This document shows positions 8,207-16,935 of a stretch of DNA of 64,000 bases, in pieces (the first letter of the stretch is position 1; every line of letters starts with the position of its first letter). The translations under genes and the position numbers were made by a program. Below the pieces are notes generated by a model. It did no database searches. It saw only the letters and a list, made by a program, of their open reading frames with translations, and was not told the origin of the DNA. This DNA is from Planococcus maitriensis (GTDB taxonomy: Bacteria; Bacillota; Bacilli; Bacillales_A; Planococcaceae), in NCBI RefSeq assembly GCF_003289925.1, contig NZ_QLZQ01000003.1, positions 186,001 to 250,000 on the forward strand, in the 5' to 3' direction.

Positions 8207-9037
8207 TTAGTTCAACAAGAACCAGGCGAGCACGACGAGCGGGCCGACGACAAAGCAGTAGATCGCGAAATACTTCAGCTGGCCTTTTGCCATGATGTTC
8301 ATGAACCATTTCAGAGAGAAGTACGACGCAACCAGTGAACCCACAAACGCCATGATGTACGGCAGGGCCATCGTCGAGAGATTATCATCATTGACGATGT
8401 CGGTGATGCTCAGTACAGCCCCGCCCAAGCTGATCGGGATGAACAACAGGAACGAGAAGCGCAATGCCGTCTCTTGGTTGATGCCCCGTGCCATGGCGGC
8501 AACGATCGTGGCGCCGCTTCGGCTGATGCCGGGGATCAATGCGACGGCTTGTGCGCCGCCGATGATCAAGGCGTCTTTCATTGTCATATTGCCGTCTTTA
8601 CGCTGTCCGCGCATATTGCGGATCAGCCACAAAGCGAGGCCGGTGACAATCAGCGTAACCCCGACGGTGACGACCGTCGACAGGTAATCATCGATCGTAT
8701 CTTGGAACAACACGCCGATGATGCCCGCTGGAATGGTCGCGACGACCAAATAAACGACGAACATAAAATCGCGCCGTGTTTCCGGCGTTTTTTCCTTGAA
8801 GAATTTCAAGCCGTTAATCACCAGCCGTTTGATGTCCTCACGGTAAATGATCAAGACTGCGAGTAAGGATGCGCTATTGACGAGCAGCGCGAAAGTCGAA
8901 GTGCTTCCCTCGATTTCAACATCGAGAAAGTATTGTGCAATCAGCAAATGGCCGCTTGAAGAAATCGGGATCGGTTCGGTGAGCCCCTGGAATAGCCCGA
9001 GCAGCAAGAACTTGATTGTAAGCCATAATTGTTCCAT
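8207..9037 (-). CDS. uppP: Undecaprenyl-diphosphate phosphatase
   Basis: 276-residue integral membrane phosphatase (BacA/UppP family) that removes one phosphate from undecaprenyl diphosphate so the lipid carrier can be reused in peptidoglycan and teichoic acid synthesis; overproduction gives bacitracin resistance. The two family motifs are present: the (E/Q)-rich region [18 protein letters not shown] near residue 16, with the catalytic Glu and His, and [10 protein letters not shown] near residue 170. The start LFQGLTE is slightly unusual (PIPISSSG rather than FLPVSSTG), as in many Bacillota. TTGGAGG precedes the ATG. Convergent with the CAP gene. Confidence 0.92.
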   Translation of the reverse strand: MEQLWLTIKFLLLGLFQGLTEPIPISSSGHLLIAQYFLDVEIEGSTSTFALLVNSASLLAVLIIYREDIKRLVINGLKFFKEKTPETRRDFMFVVYLVVATIPAGIIGVLFQDTIDDYLSTVVTVGVTLIVTGLALWLIRNMRGQRKDGNMTMKDALIIGGAQAVALIPGISRSGATIVAAMARGINQETALRFSFLLFIPISLGGAVLSITDIVNDDNLSTMALPYIMAFVGSLVASYFSLKWFMNIMAKGQLKYFAIYCFVVGPLVVLAWFLLN

Positions 9038-9185
9038 CTGTATGTATCCTCCAAATTCTATTCATTCTCATATCCACAATCATAAGACGTGCATTGCTTG
9101 AAAAAGTTCACGCTATACAAAAACATATAATACCATATAATCATGATAAACTGGGTATACACATGGAAGAAAGGAAGTGTAAGAG

Positions 9186-10265
9186 GTGACAAATAAATTA
9201 TGGTTCCAAGCGGGCGTCGGCATTATCCTCACCTTGGTCATCATTCGCCTATTCATCGAAGTCCAGGGGATATTCGACCCGCTGTTCATCATTGCGGGAA
9301 CGATTTTCGTGCCGCTGCTTCTCGGGGGCGTCTTGTTTTACCTGACGCGTCCGCTGCTGTATTTTTTGGAGAAACGCAAATTCCCGAAATGGTCCGGCAT
9401 CCTGATTATTGTCCTTTTGATTGTTTTGGTCTTTTATCTATTGTTTGCAATGGTTGGGCCGATGGTTACCAAGCAAGTCAACTCGCTTGTCGACAACGCG
9501 CCGGGGATCATCAATGACGTAGAGGAGTATACGCAGTACCTGCTGGCCCAGCGCGACCGCTTGCCGGATTCACTAGAAGAGCAGATCAATGATCTGAGCG
9601 GCCAAATCGGCGACCGCATCGGCGATATCGGCAGCTGGGTCGTATCGTTCCTGACTGGATTCATCTCCGGTTTGTTCACCTTGATTCTTGTACCGTTCTT
9701 CTTAATTTACCTGTTGATCGACCACCGGAAGTTCATCCCGTTCATTTCCGGATTCTTCAGCGGGCAGCGCAAGCTATGGGTCATCAAGACATTGAAGGAC
9801 ATCGACCACACATTGCAGTCCTATATCCAGGGCCAGCTGTTCGTCAGCTTTTTGGTCGGAATCATGCTGTTGATCGGCTATTTGATCATCGGGCTTGAAT
9901 ACGCGCTATTATTGGCAATCATCGGCATGGCGACAAACGTCATCCCATTTCTCGGGCCATACATCGCCGTTGTGCCGGCCATCATCATCGCGCTCGTGCA
10001 AGAGCCGATCATGGCGGTCTATGTCGCGATCATCATGTTGATCGCCCAGCAGATCGAGAGTAATTTCATCACTCCGAATGTCATGGGCAGTGCACTCGAT
10101 GTCCACCCGCTGACCGTCATTACCTTGATCCTTGCAGCCGGAAACATCGCGGGCATTTGGGGGATCATCCTTGCGATCCCGTTCTATGCGGTCGTGAAGA
10201 CGATCGTCAAGAATATTTACGCAAGGCGCCAGGAAATCCGCTCGACCGCAACAAGGGAAGTTTAA
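9186..10265 (+). CDS. AI-2E family transporter (UPF0118)
   Basis: 359-residue membrane protein with about seven to eight helices in the pattern of the AI-2E family: N-terminal helix pairs (GVGIILTLVIIRLFI, FIIAGTIFVPLLLGGVLFYL), a soluble helical insert (about 100-145, NDVEEYTQYLLAQRDRLPDS) and a C-terminal bundle with PFLGPYIAVVPAIIIAL and QQIESNFITPNVMG, the family signature. Members export autoinducer-2 or act as Na/Li-H antiporters; the substrate is uncertain. The start is GTG behind AGGAAG. Monocistronic, ended by a strong terminator. Confidence 0.85.
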   Translation: MTNKLWFQAGVGIILTLVIIRLFIEVQGIFDPLFIIAGTIFVPLLLGGVLFYLTRPLLYFLEKRKFPKWSGILIIVLLIVLVFYLLFAMVGPMVTKQVNSLVDNAPGIINDVEEYTQYLLAQRDRLPDSLEEQINDLSGQIGDRIGDIGSWVVSFLTGFISGLFTLILVPFFLIYLLIDHRKFIPFISGFFSGQRKLWVIKTLKDIDHTLQSYIQGQLFVSFLVGIMLLIGYLIIGLEYALLLAIIGMATNVIPFLGPYIAVVPAIIIALVQEPIMAVYVAIIMLIAQQIESNFITPNVMGSALDVHPLTVITLILAAGNIAGIWGIILAIPFYAVVKTIVKNIYARRQEIRSTATREV

Positions 10266-10290
10266 CCTTCACTTTCTCAACGAGCTGGAA

Positions 10291-10319
10291 AACCCGCAAC
10301 TTTGGTTGCGGGTTTTTTT
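10291..10319 (+). terminator. Intrinsic terminator
   Basis: AACCCGCAAC pairs with GTTGCGGGTT around a 4-base loop and is followed by T6. Confidence 0.85.
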
Positions 10320-10331
10320 ATGGCGAATTGC

Positions 10332-10360
10332 TTGACGGCAAATGGTTTAGGTCCTAAACT
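10332..10360 (+). promoter_or_regulatory. Promoter with embedded palindromic operator of the marR-mmpL pair
   Basis: TTGACG (10332-10337), 17-base spacer, TAAACT (10355-10360). A perfect 7-1-7 dyad, GTTTAGG-T-CCTAAAC (10345-10359), fills the spacer and overlaps the -10, a classic place for MarR autorepression. Further down, GTTGA-GGGGG-TCAAC (10371-10385) could hide the ribosome binding site. Confidence 0.65.
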
Positions 10361-10390
10361 ATTGTTGTTAGTTGAGGGGGTCAACCATTT

Positions 10391-10834
10391 ATGGATATGC
10401 GCATTAAAGAAGCAGTCGAATTGTTTCAGGAAGTCTTATTTTACGGCACGGAGCGTGTCATCCGTTCAGTGGACAACCCGCTATGGGAAGAGTTTTCCCC
10501 TGAGCAGATGCAGTCGCTGAAACTGATCGGCAAGGAAGGGCAAATTACATCGGCGAGGCTTGCGGTGCTGCAAGGTGTACATAAAAGCGCCATCTCGAAC
10601 CGCACGAAAAAACTATTGCAAAAAGAATTGATCCAAGTCGTCCAGACTGCAGACCGGCGCGAAAAGCTGCTTGAATTGACCGAGGCTGGGAAGTCGGTCC
10701 TTGAAGAGTCGGATAAAATCTTGGCGGAGTATTTGGAAAAACTGATGTCGGAACAAGTCGATGACCAGGAAATCAATCAATTCCTGGTGATTTTCAGAAA
10801 ACTGAGCGCAATCATGAAAACGGATGGAGTGTAA
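10391..10834 (+). CDS. MarR family transcriptional regulator, YdgG-like
   Basis: 147 residues with a winged helix-turn-helix (about 35-110): recognition region ITSARLAVLQGVHKSAISNRTKKLL and wing VVQTADRREKLLELTEAGKS. The order MarR gene then MMPL gene matches B. subtilis ydgG-ydgH. Four bases separate its stop from the transporter start, so they form one operon. A perfect dyad inside its own promoter suggests autorepression relieved by a ligand, which would release the exporter. One ATG behind GAGGGGG fits. The ligand is unknown. Confidence 0.85.
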   Translation: MDMRIKEAVELFQEVLFYGTERVIRSVDNPLWEEFSPEQMQSLKLIGKEGQITSARLAVLQGVHKSAISNRTKKLLQKELIQVVQTADRREKLLELTEAGKSVLEESDKILAEYLEKLMSEQVDDQEINQFLVIFRKLSAIMKTDGV

Positions 10835-10837
10835 GGG

Positions 10838-13459
10838 ATGCAGACGATATTGAAATTGAGATGGCCGATCATGATCGGGCTCATCGTATTGACGGCGGCC
10901 TTGTTTTTATTGGCGCCGAACTTAACGGAACAGGCAGAAGAAGCAGGCTCGTTCCAATTATCCGAACAAGCGGATTCACAGCGTGCAGCTACGATCCTGG
11001 AATCGGCTGATGTCTCAGGGCAGACGATTTCGCTGGTGATTGAACTGGAAGCGGAGCTGGATGATGCCAGTGAACAGCAACTAGCAGACATGAGAACGGA
11101 AATCGAGGCGCTCGGCGATCCGGTCACCACCGTGCTGAATCCGTTCGAAAGTGAAGAATTGGAAGAACAATTGATCTCGGATGACCGCCGGACGGTCTTG
11201 CTGCCGGTATCGGTTGAAGGAAACGATGAGGAAGTGGTGGCGCTCGCCGATGAAATCCGTGAAACGATCGTCCCGGACGATTTGACGGTTTACTTGACGG
11301 GAGAAGCGATCATCAACCAAGACGTCAACACGAGTGCACAGGAAGGTTTGAAGAAAACGGAGATCATCACGGTGATCTTGATCTTCGGCTTGCTGCTGGC
11401 GGTCTTCAGGTCGTTCATCACACCGATCATACCGCTGGTCGCAGTGGGGCTCAGCTATTTGCTCAGCCAATCGCTCGTGGCGTTTTTCATCGATTGGTTC
11501 GGCTTCCCGGTTTCGAATTACACACAGATTTTCCTGGTGGCGATTTTGTTCGGGCTTGGGACCGATTACTGCATCTTGCTGCTGAGCCGTTATAAAGAAG
11601 AGCTGACGGAAGGGAAAGGCGTACAGGAAGCGATCCTGAATACGTACCGCACTGCTGGGAAGACCTTGTTCATCAGCGGCTTCTCGGGCTTTATCGCATT
11701 TGCGGCAATCGGCTTTGCGGAATTCCCGATTTTCAAATCGGCCGTGGCTGTCGCAGTCGGCATCGCCGTACTGCTCGTGGTGCTGTTCACTGTCATGCCG
11801 TTTTTCATGGCAGTATTGAAAGACAAATTATTCTGGCCGAGCAAAGGATCGGCTTCCCATAAAGACAGCAATTTGTGGATCTGGATCGGCAAACTGTCCG
11901 TCAACCGGCCGTTATGGTCGATGTTATTGGTCGCGGCGATCACCGTGCCTTTGCTGTTCTCCTATAATAACGACCTGTCATTCAATACCGTAGATGAGAT
12001 CAGCTCGGATTATGAATCGGTGAAAGGGCTCGATGCCATTGAAGACGCATTCGGCGCGGGCAATACGATGCCTGTGCAAGTCGTCATCAAAGGCGAAGAG
12101 GACTTGACCGCGGAAGAGACCGTTCCGTATCTCGACGCTTTGGCACAAGATATGCAAAAAGTGGAAGGCGTCGACATGGTTCGCGCCATTACACGCCCGA
12201 CCGGTTCGGTCATCGATGAATTCTTTGTCGATCACCAGCTGGGGCTGATCGCAGAGGGGCTTGAAGAGGCGAATGACGGAATTGGCGAAGTCCAGTCCGG
12301 CCTCGGGGAAATCGAAACGAACCTGGAAGCGATCAGCGGACAGGCAGGCGGCGCCGGCCTTCGCGAGGCGGCTGCCGGCTTGGCGCAAGTGAACGGCCAG
12401 CTCGAGCAGGTTTCAGGCGGCCTCCAGCAGACCGGGAATATTGAACAGACGGTCGGTGCGCTTGCTCAAGTGAATGCGGGGCTTTCAGAAATCGAACAAG
12501 GCCTGAACGGCGCTGCCGGGCAGTATGATGAATTGGCGGCTGGCCTCGGAGAGCTCGCACAAGGCGTGGGCGCTTCATCCGAGGGGTTGACAGAAATCAG
12601 TGAAGGCTTGACGGAAATCGCCGATACGCTTGCAGGCATCAGCGACAGTGAAGCGGTGCGCGGCACTGGCATCTACCTCCCTGAAGGCACATTGCAAGAA
12701 GAAGAGTTCGAACCGCTGCTTGAACAATACGCGTTTGCAGACGGGGAAGGCATGCTGATGGAAATCGTGCTCGAAGAAGATCCGTATTCCCCAGAAGCGA
12801 TCGACATCGTCACGGATTTGAAAGAAGCGGCGGAAAGAAGCATCAACGGCACGCCACTTGAAGAAGTGGATATCGCATACGGCGGCGTACCGAGCATCAA
12901 CAGTGACTTGAAGGATATCTCGGAGAGCGACTTTACGCGCACGGTCAGCATCATGCTCGTCAGCTTGTTCGTTGTCTTGGCAGTGCTTCTGCGTTCGTTC
13001 ATCATGCCGCTGTACATGATTGCTTCGCTCTTATTGACGTATTATAGTTCAATCGCAATCACCGAATTGATCTTTGTCGGCTGGCTTGGTTATGACGGCA
13101 TTACATGGGCCGTGCCATTCTTCGGCTTCGTCATGCTCGTCTCGCTCGGCATCGACTATTCGATCTTCCTGCTCGACCGTTACCGGGAAGAAGCCTTGAC
13201 GGCTGCAGATTTCTCGAAAGCGATGCACCGTTCGATGGCGAAAATGGGGACCGTCATCATCACCGCTGCTATCTTGCTTGCGGGAACATTCGGCGCCATG
13301 CTGCCATCAGGAGTCCTCAGCCTGATGCAGATTGCAGCGATCGTCATCACAGGCTTGCTGCTTTATGGCTTGATTGTCCTGCCATTGCTAGTTCCGGCTG
13401 TTACCGTTTCATTTGCCGGCGGCGCTTGGTGGCCATTCGGATTGAAAAAGAAAAAATAA
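10838..13459 (+). CDS. MMPL family RND-type exporter, YdgH-like
   Basis: 873-residue member of the MMPL/RND superfamily. One N-terminal helix (about 7-24), an extracellular domain, five or six helices (about 175-365) including GTDYCILLLSRYKEEL, a second long extracellular part and a second helix set (about 705-865) with GIDYSIFLLDRYREEAL. The two GTDY/GIDY motifs carry the proton-relay Asp of MMPL proteins. Between residues 470 and 620 is a coiled-coil-like insert with repeated GL...GL heptads (GLGEIETNLEAI, GLTEISEGLTEI), as in YdgH and YhgE. Likely exports a lipid or drug by proton motive force. Co-transcribed with the MarR gene. Confidence 0.88.
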   Translation: MQTILKLRWPIMIGLIVLTAALFLLAPNLTEQAEEAGSFQLSEQADSQRAATILESADVSGQTISLVIELEAELDDASEQQLADMRTEIEALGDPVTTVLNPFESEELEEQLISDDRRTVLLPVSVEGNDEEVVALADEIRETIVPDDLTVYLTGEAIINQDVNTSAQEGLKKTEIITVILIFGLLLAVFRSFITPIIPLVAVGLSYLLSQSLVAFFIDWFGFPVSNYTQIFLVAILFGLGTDYCILLLSRYKEELTEGKGVQEAILNTYRTAGKTLFISGFSGFIAFAAIGFAEFPIFKSAVAVAVGIAVLLVVLFTVMPFFMAVLKDKLFWPSKGSASHKDSNLWIWIGKLSVNRPLWSMLLVAAITVPLLFSYNNDLSFNTVDEISSDYESVKGLDAIEDAFGAGNTMPVQVVIKGEEDLTAEETVPYLDALAQDMQKVEGVDMVRAITRPTGSVIDEFFVDHQLGLIAEGLEEANDGIGEVQSGLGEIETNLEAISGQAGGAGLREAAAGLAQVNGQLEQVSGGLQQTGNIEQTVGALAQVNAGLSEIEQGLNGAAGQYDELAAGLGELAQGVGASSEGLTEISEGLTEIADTLAGISDSEAVRGTGIYLPEGTLQEEEFEPLLEQYAFADGEGMLMEIVLEEDPYSPEAIDIVTDLKEAAERSINGTPLEEVDIAYGGVPSINSDLKDISESDFTRTVSIMLVSLFVVLAVLLRSFIMPLYMIASLLLTYYSSIAITELIFVGWLGYDGITWAVPFFGFVMLVSLGIDYSIFLLDRYREEALTAADFSKAMHRSMAKMGTVIITAAILLAGTFGAMLPSGVLSLMQIAAIVITGLLLYGLIVLPLLVPAVTVSFAGGAWWPFGLKKKK

Positions 13460-13493
13460 GTTTTAGGGGCAGCCTTATAATTACCTTGAAATG

Positions 13494-13530
13494 TCCGGAG
13501 AAAAAGAAGTCCTTTTTCTTCGGATATTTT
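13494..13530 (+). terminator. Intrinsic terminator
   Basis: TCCGGAGAAAAAG pairs with CTTTTTCTTCGGA (one G-T pair) around 4-5 bases; TATTTTATTT follows. Confidence 0.75.
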
Positions 13531-13600
13531 ATTTGTATATTCGTGTTCGTCCACTCTCTTCAATTCAGAACATGGGATGGGAATGGAGACGGCGAATAAA

Positions 13601-13735
13601 TGAACGAAGTGGAACTGAGTTCGTTTATTTGCGATGCTTGAGCATAGTGAAAGTTGAGCAACGACATTACGCGTCAGCTGCATGACCCAACATCCTGTGA
13701 GCTAGAGCGCGTCCGTCGAAATGGACATCACTCAT
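13601..13735. repeat. Hairpin-rich intergenic repeat (family C, copy 1)
   Basis: The 307-base gap before the next gene holds no credible gene. Bases 13601-13664 resemble 28446-28555: a GAACGAAG...CTGAGT..TTTATTTGCGATGC segment followed by AGTGAAAGTTGAGCA. Internal dyads AACGAA/TTCGTT and TGCT-TG-AGCA are visible. The tail (13670-13735) with GACCCAACATCCTGTGAG is less clear. Confidence 0.5.
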
Positions 13736-13837
13736 TTCTTATGGGCAGCCCTTTTTCTATTATTTCGCAAACGGCGAAGCATGGGGTATGCATGTTATAA
13801 TGAAGTCAGAAATCCAAAGAAGAAATGGGGATGTCCA

Positions 13838-14290
13838 GTGCTGACATTTGAACAAAAGCTAGAAGTGATCGAAGCGTTTCCGGAACTGACACGAAAAGAA
13901 GTGTCGATGAAACGAGTCAACTTCCAATTTGAAGAAAGCCTCTACGATAAGAAAAACGTGGTGTATCATCTTCACCCGAACGGCAACGGCTTTGTTTTTG
14001 TCGGTGACTTGCCGCAATACGAAGCGGACAGCCGCGGCTTGGTCAATATCCGCGACTTTTCAGCGAGCCAACTGCGCAGCATCATCGCCGATTCGATCGA
14101 TTACCTAGGCCAAGAACCGGAACCGCCTTATGATAAGCGATGGACCAATAAAGAAGGCGAAAAACTCGATCTTGTCTACGAAGAGCCTTTCTGGAATATT
14201 TACACAGGCAAAAACCTGGAAGAAAGTTTCGGTACCTTCGATGACGCTGAAGATTATTTGCTCGATCAAGGGTTCAACGAGCGGAAATAA
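13838..14290 (+). CDS. Conserved hypothetical protein
   Basis: 150-residue soluble protein without membrane segment. Recognisable features are LHPNGNGFVFVGDLPQYEAD, VNIRDFSASQLRSIIADSID and a C-terminal FGTFDDAEDYLLDQGF. It looks like a Bacillaceae conserved protein of unknown role, but no family name is certain. GTG behind TGGGGATG is preferred; a longer reading starting 117 bases upstream would run through a likely -10 box (TATAAT at about 13796) and an odd hydrophobic leader. Its stop overlaps the next start (TAATG), so it is coupled to a GNAT enzyme. Confidence 0.6.
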   Translation: MLTFEQKLEVIEAFPELTRKEVSMKRVNFQFEESLYDKKNVVYHLHPNGNGFVFVGDLPQYEADSRGLVNIRDFSASQLRSIIADSIDYLGQEPEPPYDKRWTNKEGEKLDLVYEEPFWNIYTGKNLEESFGTFDDAEDYLLDQGFNERK

Positions 14291-14742
14291 TGACCATCCG
14301 AAAACTGAGAGTTCACGAGGAATTACCGCTTGGCTTATTGCTGGAAGCGGATCCGTCTGAGCAGCTGGTCCGCGACTATTGCGCAGGCGGCCATTGCTTT
14401 ATCGCCGAACAGCAAGAAACTGTCATAGGCGTATTCGTCTTGATTGCGCTTGATTCGGACGTCGCTGAAATCAAGAACATCGCGCTCGCTGAACCTCAGC
14501 GCGGCAAAGGCCTCGGCAAGCAGATGGTGCTTTCAGCATTGGAAGAGGCAAAGAAACTCGGTTTCAGGTCGGTCGAAATTGGTACCGGGAATTCGAGTTT
14601 GGCGCAACTGGCCTTGTATCAAAAATGCGGGTTTCGCATGAAGTCGATCGACCGGGATTTTTTCACCCGCCATTACGACGACCCGATTTTTGAAAATGGC
14701 TTGCAATGCCGGGATATGGTCCGGCTTGATTATCAGCTGTAA
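14290..14742 (+). CDS. GNAT family N-acetyltransferase
   Basis: 150 residues with a complete GNAT fold: VFVLIALDSDVAEIKNIAL (beta 4), the acetyl-CoA loop QRGKGLGKQM (Q/R-x-x-G-x-G), the helix VLSALEEAKKLG, then VEIGTGNSSLAQLALYQKCG and FRMKSIDRDFF. The C-terminal half resembles YvbK/YkwB-type acetyltransferases; the acceptor is unknown. ATG overlaps the stop of the upstream hypothetical gene, indicating translational coupling. A terminator follows. Confidence 0.85.
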   Translation: MTIRKLRVHEELPLGLLLEADPSEQLVRDYCAGGHCFIAEQQETVIGVFVLIALDSDVAEIKNIALAEPQRGKGLGKQMVLSALEEAKKLGFRSVEIGTGNSSLAQLALYQKCGFRMKSIDRDFFTRHYDDPIFENGLQCRDMVRLDYQL

Positions 14743-14743
14743 G

Positions 14744-14773
14744 AAGCGAATGCATTGCTGCATTCGCTTTTTT
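14744..14773 (+). terminator. Intrinsic terminator
   Basis: AAGCGAATGCA-TTGC-TGCATTCGCTT followed by T5. Confidence 0.88.
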
Positions 14774-14864
14774 GCCATTGAATGTCTAAAAGGTGAAGGC
14801 AGTTGCGGCGAAAAAGAGGAAAATTCTGACCATTTTCGGTATGCTGAAAAGAAGAGGTGAGGAC

Positions 14865-16514
14865 ATGTTCAAGAAAGTGACGCTGTACACAAACCGTTTG
14901 GATGAAATGAAAGGGTTCTATGAATATCAGCTTGGGTTCCGGATTGTCGAAGAAGACGAAGAAAGCTTTGCGCTTTCGATCGGAACATCCGTGCTGGAGT
15001 TCCGTACATCGGACCGTGCATCTTTTTACCATTATGCGATCAATATTCCAGGCAACCAATTCAGTTTGGCCAAATTCTGGGCGCGTGCGCGCATCGAGTT
15101 GAACCGCCAGGAAGGCATGGATGAAATCTATTATGCGAATTTCAATTCCGATGCGTTTTATTTCCAGGATCCCGCGGGTAACATCGTCGAGTTCATCGGC
15201 CGGCGCCATGTCGACATCATGGACGACTTTACGATCGACTCACTGCTTGATATCAGCGAAGTCGGTATCGTCACACCGCACGTCAAGGAAGTCGGCGAAG
15301 CGCTGGAATCGATGGAGATACCAGTGCGCGGCAATAAAGGCATCGATCCGACAACGTTGAATTTCCTCGGGAAAGATCCTCATTTTCTTGTGCTGGTGCC
15401 ACCGAAGCGGACGTGGTTCTTCTCCAAGCTGAAAAGTGAAACCTATCCGCTCGCGATCGAACTTTCGGACGGCCGGATGATCGAGATCAACGGGGAAGGC
15501 CATATGGGGCAGAAGAAAGCAGATAATCCGGTTTCCGATTTGATGGAATCTGCTGGATTTTCAGGTACTGCCCATATGGCCGGTAACGAAAACTGGTCGC
15601 TTGCCAAAGGTTTCGCCAATCGTGTGGACGAACGGCCGATTGCTGTCGACAGCCGGTTCGGCATCGCTTCCGGAAGCAAGATTTTTACAGCCGTGGCCAT
15701 TTTGCAATTGGTGGAGCAGGGCAAGCTAGAGCTTTCGGCAAAGCTTTCGGGATTGCTGCCGAAAACCTTCCCGAATTTCGACGCCACGGTTCATCAACTG
15801 CTGTGCCATACATCGGGCCTTCCTGATTATTTCGATGAAGAAACGATGGGGGATTTCGAACAATTATGGCAGGAAATCCCGATGTATCGGATGCAGACGC
15901 CGGCTGATTTTATGCCGTTGTTCCGTGATCTGCCGCCGGTCGAGGAGCCGGGTGCGCGTTTCCGTTATAATAACGCGGGCTATATTGCGCTCGGCTTGAT
16001 TATCGAGCAAGTAACAGGCGAAGAGTTCGCCGACTACGCCGAGAGGGAAGTGCTGGCGAAAGCGGATATGTCGGAATCGGGTTATTTCCGGTTGGACCGC
16101 TTGCCGAAAAACACAGCTTATGGATATATCGATGAAGGAGATTCATGGCGCACGAATCAATACGCCATTCCGATTCGGGGCGGCGCGGACGGCGGCGCAT
16201 TCGTCACAGCAGGGGATATGGCGAAGTTCTGGAACCGTCTATTGGACGGCACCTTGCTGTCTGAAGCAATGCTGGAGCGCCTGTTGACGGCCCATGCAGA
16301 AGAAGAGGGAGATGCATATGGTTACGGCGTATGGATCGACCAGGAAGATGGGAAGGCGGTAAAGTATCATGTGATGGGCTACGACCCGGGCGTGAGCTTC
16401 CATTCCGGCTATTACCCTCAGCAAAAAGCGATCGCAACTGTATTGTCAAATGCCGGTGAAGGCGCGTATGATATAGTGAAAGCCATTGAACGCGAGAAAA
16501 AACTGAGAGGGTGA
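14865..16514 (+). CDS. Fusion: two-module VOC domain + serine beta-lactamase-like hydrolase
   Basis: 549 residues in one uninterrupted frame. Residues 1-235 are a two-module vicinal-oxygen-chelate region (KKVTLYTNRLDEMKGFYE, FYFQDPAGNIVEFIG; second half ISEVGIVTPHVKEVGEALES), resembling CppA/YfiE-type proteins. Residues 235-549 are a class C beta-lactamase/D-Ala-D-Ala peptidase fold with S269-G-S-K272 (SxxK nucleophile), Y368-N-N370 (YxN) and HVMG at 502-505 in place of KTG, plus LLCHTSGLPDYF. No signal peptide, so it is cytoplasmic; esterase- or peptidase-like hydrolysis is likely. The ATG follows AAGAGGTGAGG. Neither domain alone is rare; their fusion is notable. Substrate unknown. Confidence 0.82.
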   Translation: MFKKVTLYTNRLDEMKGFYEYQLGFRIVEEDEESFALSIGTSVLEFRTSDRASFYHYAINIPGNQFSLAKFWARARIELNRQEGMDEIYYANFNSDAFYFQDPAGNIVEFIGRRHVDIMDDFTIDSLLDISEVGIVTPHVKEVGEALESMEIPVRGNKGIDPTTLNFLGKDPHFLVLVPPKRTWFFSKLKSETYPLAIELSDGRMIEINGEGHMGQKKADNPVSDLMESAGFSGTAHMAGNENWSLAKGFANRVDERPIAVDSRFGIASGSKIFTAVAILQLVEQGKLELSAKLSGLLPKTFPNFDATVHQLLCHTSGLPDYFDEETMGDFEQLWQEIPMYRMQTPADFMPLFRDLPPVEEPGARFRYNNAGYIALGLIIEQVTGEEFADYAEREVLAKADMSESGYFRLDRLPKNTAYGYIDEGDSWRTNQYAIPIRGGADGGAFVTAGDMAKFWNRLLDGTLLSEAMLERLLTAHAEEEGDAYGYGVWIDQEDGKAVKYHVMGYDPGVSFHSGYYPQQKAIATVLSNAGEGAYDIVKAIEREKKLRG

Positions 16515-16518
16515 GTCG

Positions 16519-16617
16519 ATGGACGGAAAAAAACTGGCCATGAGCGTATTGGTCGGAACGCTCCTTCTGGTCGCAATCATTTTCCTGGTGTTCCAATTGT
16601 ATTTCATTATGAATTAA
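16519..16617 (+). CDS. 32-residue single-pass membrane miniprotein
   Basis: Starts five bases after the stop of the fusion gene, with GAGGGTGAG as ribosome binding site. Short basic N-terminus (MDGKKLAM), then one hydrophobic helix of about 20 residues (SVLVGTLLLVAIIFLVFQLY) and a two-residue tail. An intrinsic terminator begins at its stop codon, which supports it being the last gene of the operon. Such peptides often regulate a membrane partner, but no partner is evident. Confidence 0.6.
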   Translation: MDGKKLAMSVLVGTLLLVAIIFLVFQLYFIMN

Positions 16618-16643
16618 AAAAGCTGCCATTGGGCAGCTTTTTT
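16615..16643 (+). terminator. Intrinsic terminator
   Basis: AAAAAAGCTGCC-ATT-GGGCAGCTTTTTT, overlapping the stop codon of the miniprotein gene. Confidence 0.9.
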
Positions 16644-16781
16644 CTTTGTAACTGATGAAATACGGGAGGGAAGTGAGTGGAGAAAGCTTATGCTATTCGA
16701 CTGCGTTGCAGGAAGCTCGCGGGGTGCGGGTCATGCAGCTGATGCGACAGGAACTGTTTGTTAGAAAGAAGAGATTTGAAA

Positions 16782-16935
16782 AGCTTCCACTTTTCGACTG
16801 CGTTGCAGGGGAGCTGCTTGCCGTGGGGCGGGTGCCCGGCCAACGTGCCAAAAGCGCGGCACGTTTGTCTCGCCAGCCTGCGCGATCCCACAGGCGTCAG
16901 CCCCCCTTCCACTCCGTCTCTAGTTTAAGAAGGAA
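16782..16935. repeat. Intergenic repeat A, copy 1 (first part of a composite repeat)
   Basis: The stretch 16644-17572 has no credible gene. This part is closely matched at 48712-48865: both contain GACTGCGTTGCAGGGG-like, GCTTGCCGTGGGGCGGGTG, GCGGCACGTTTGTCTCGCCA and CTTCCACTCC segments in the same order. Similarity continues at lower level to the structured element downstream (17080-17300 and 49017-49341), so the pair is a composite repeat of about 500 bases. Bases 16690-16760 before it resemble the repeat at 22.5 kb (GATGCGACAGGA). Confidence 0.75.

Noticed and set aside
13721..13837. N-terminal extension of the 13.8 kb hypothetical gene
   Set aside because: It covers a TATAAT box and has no ribosome binding site.
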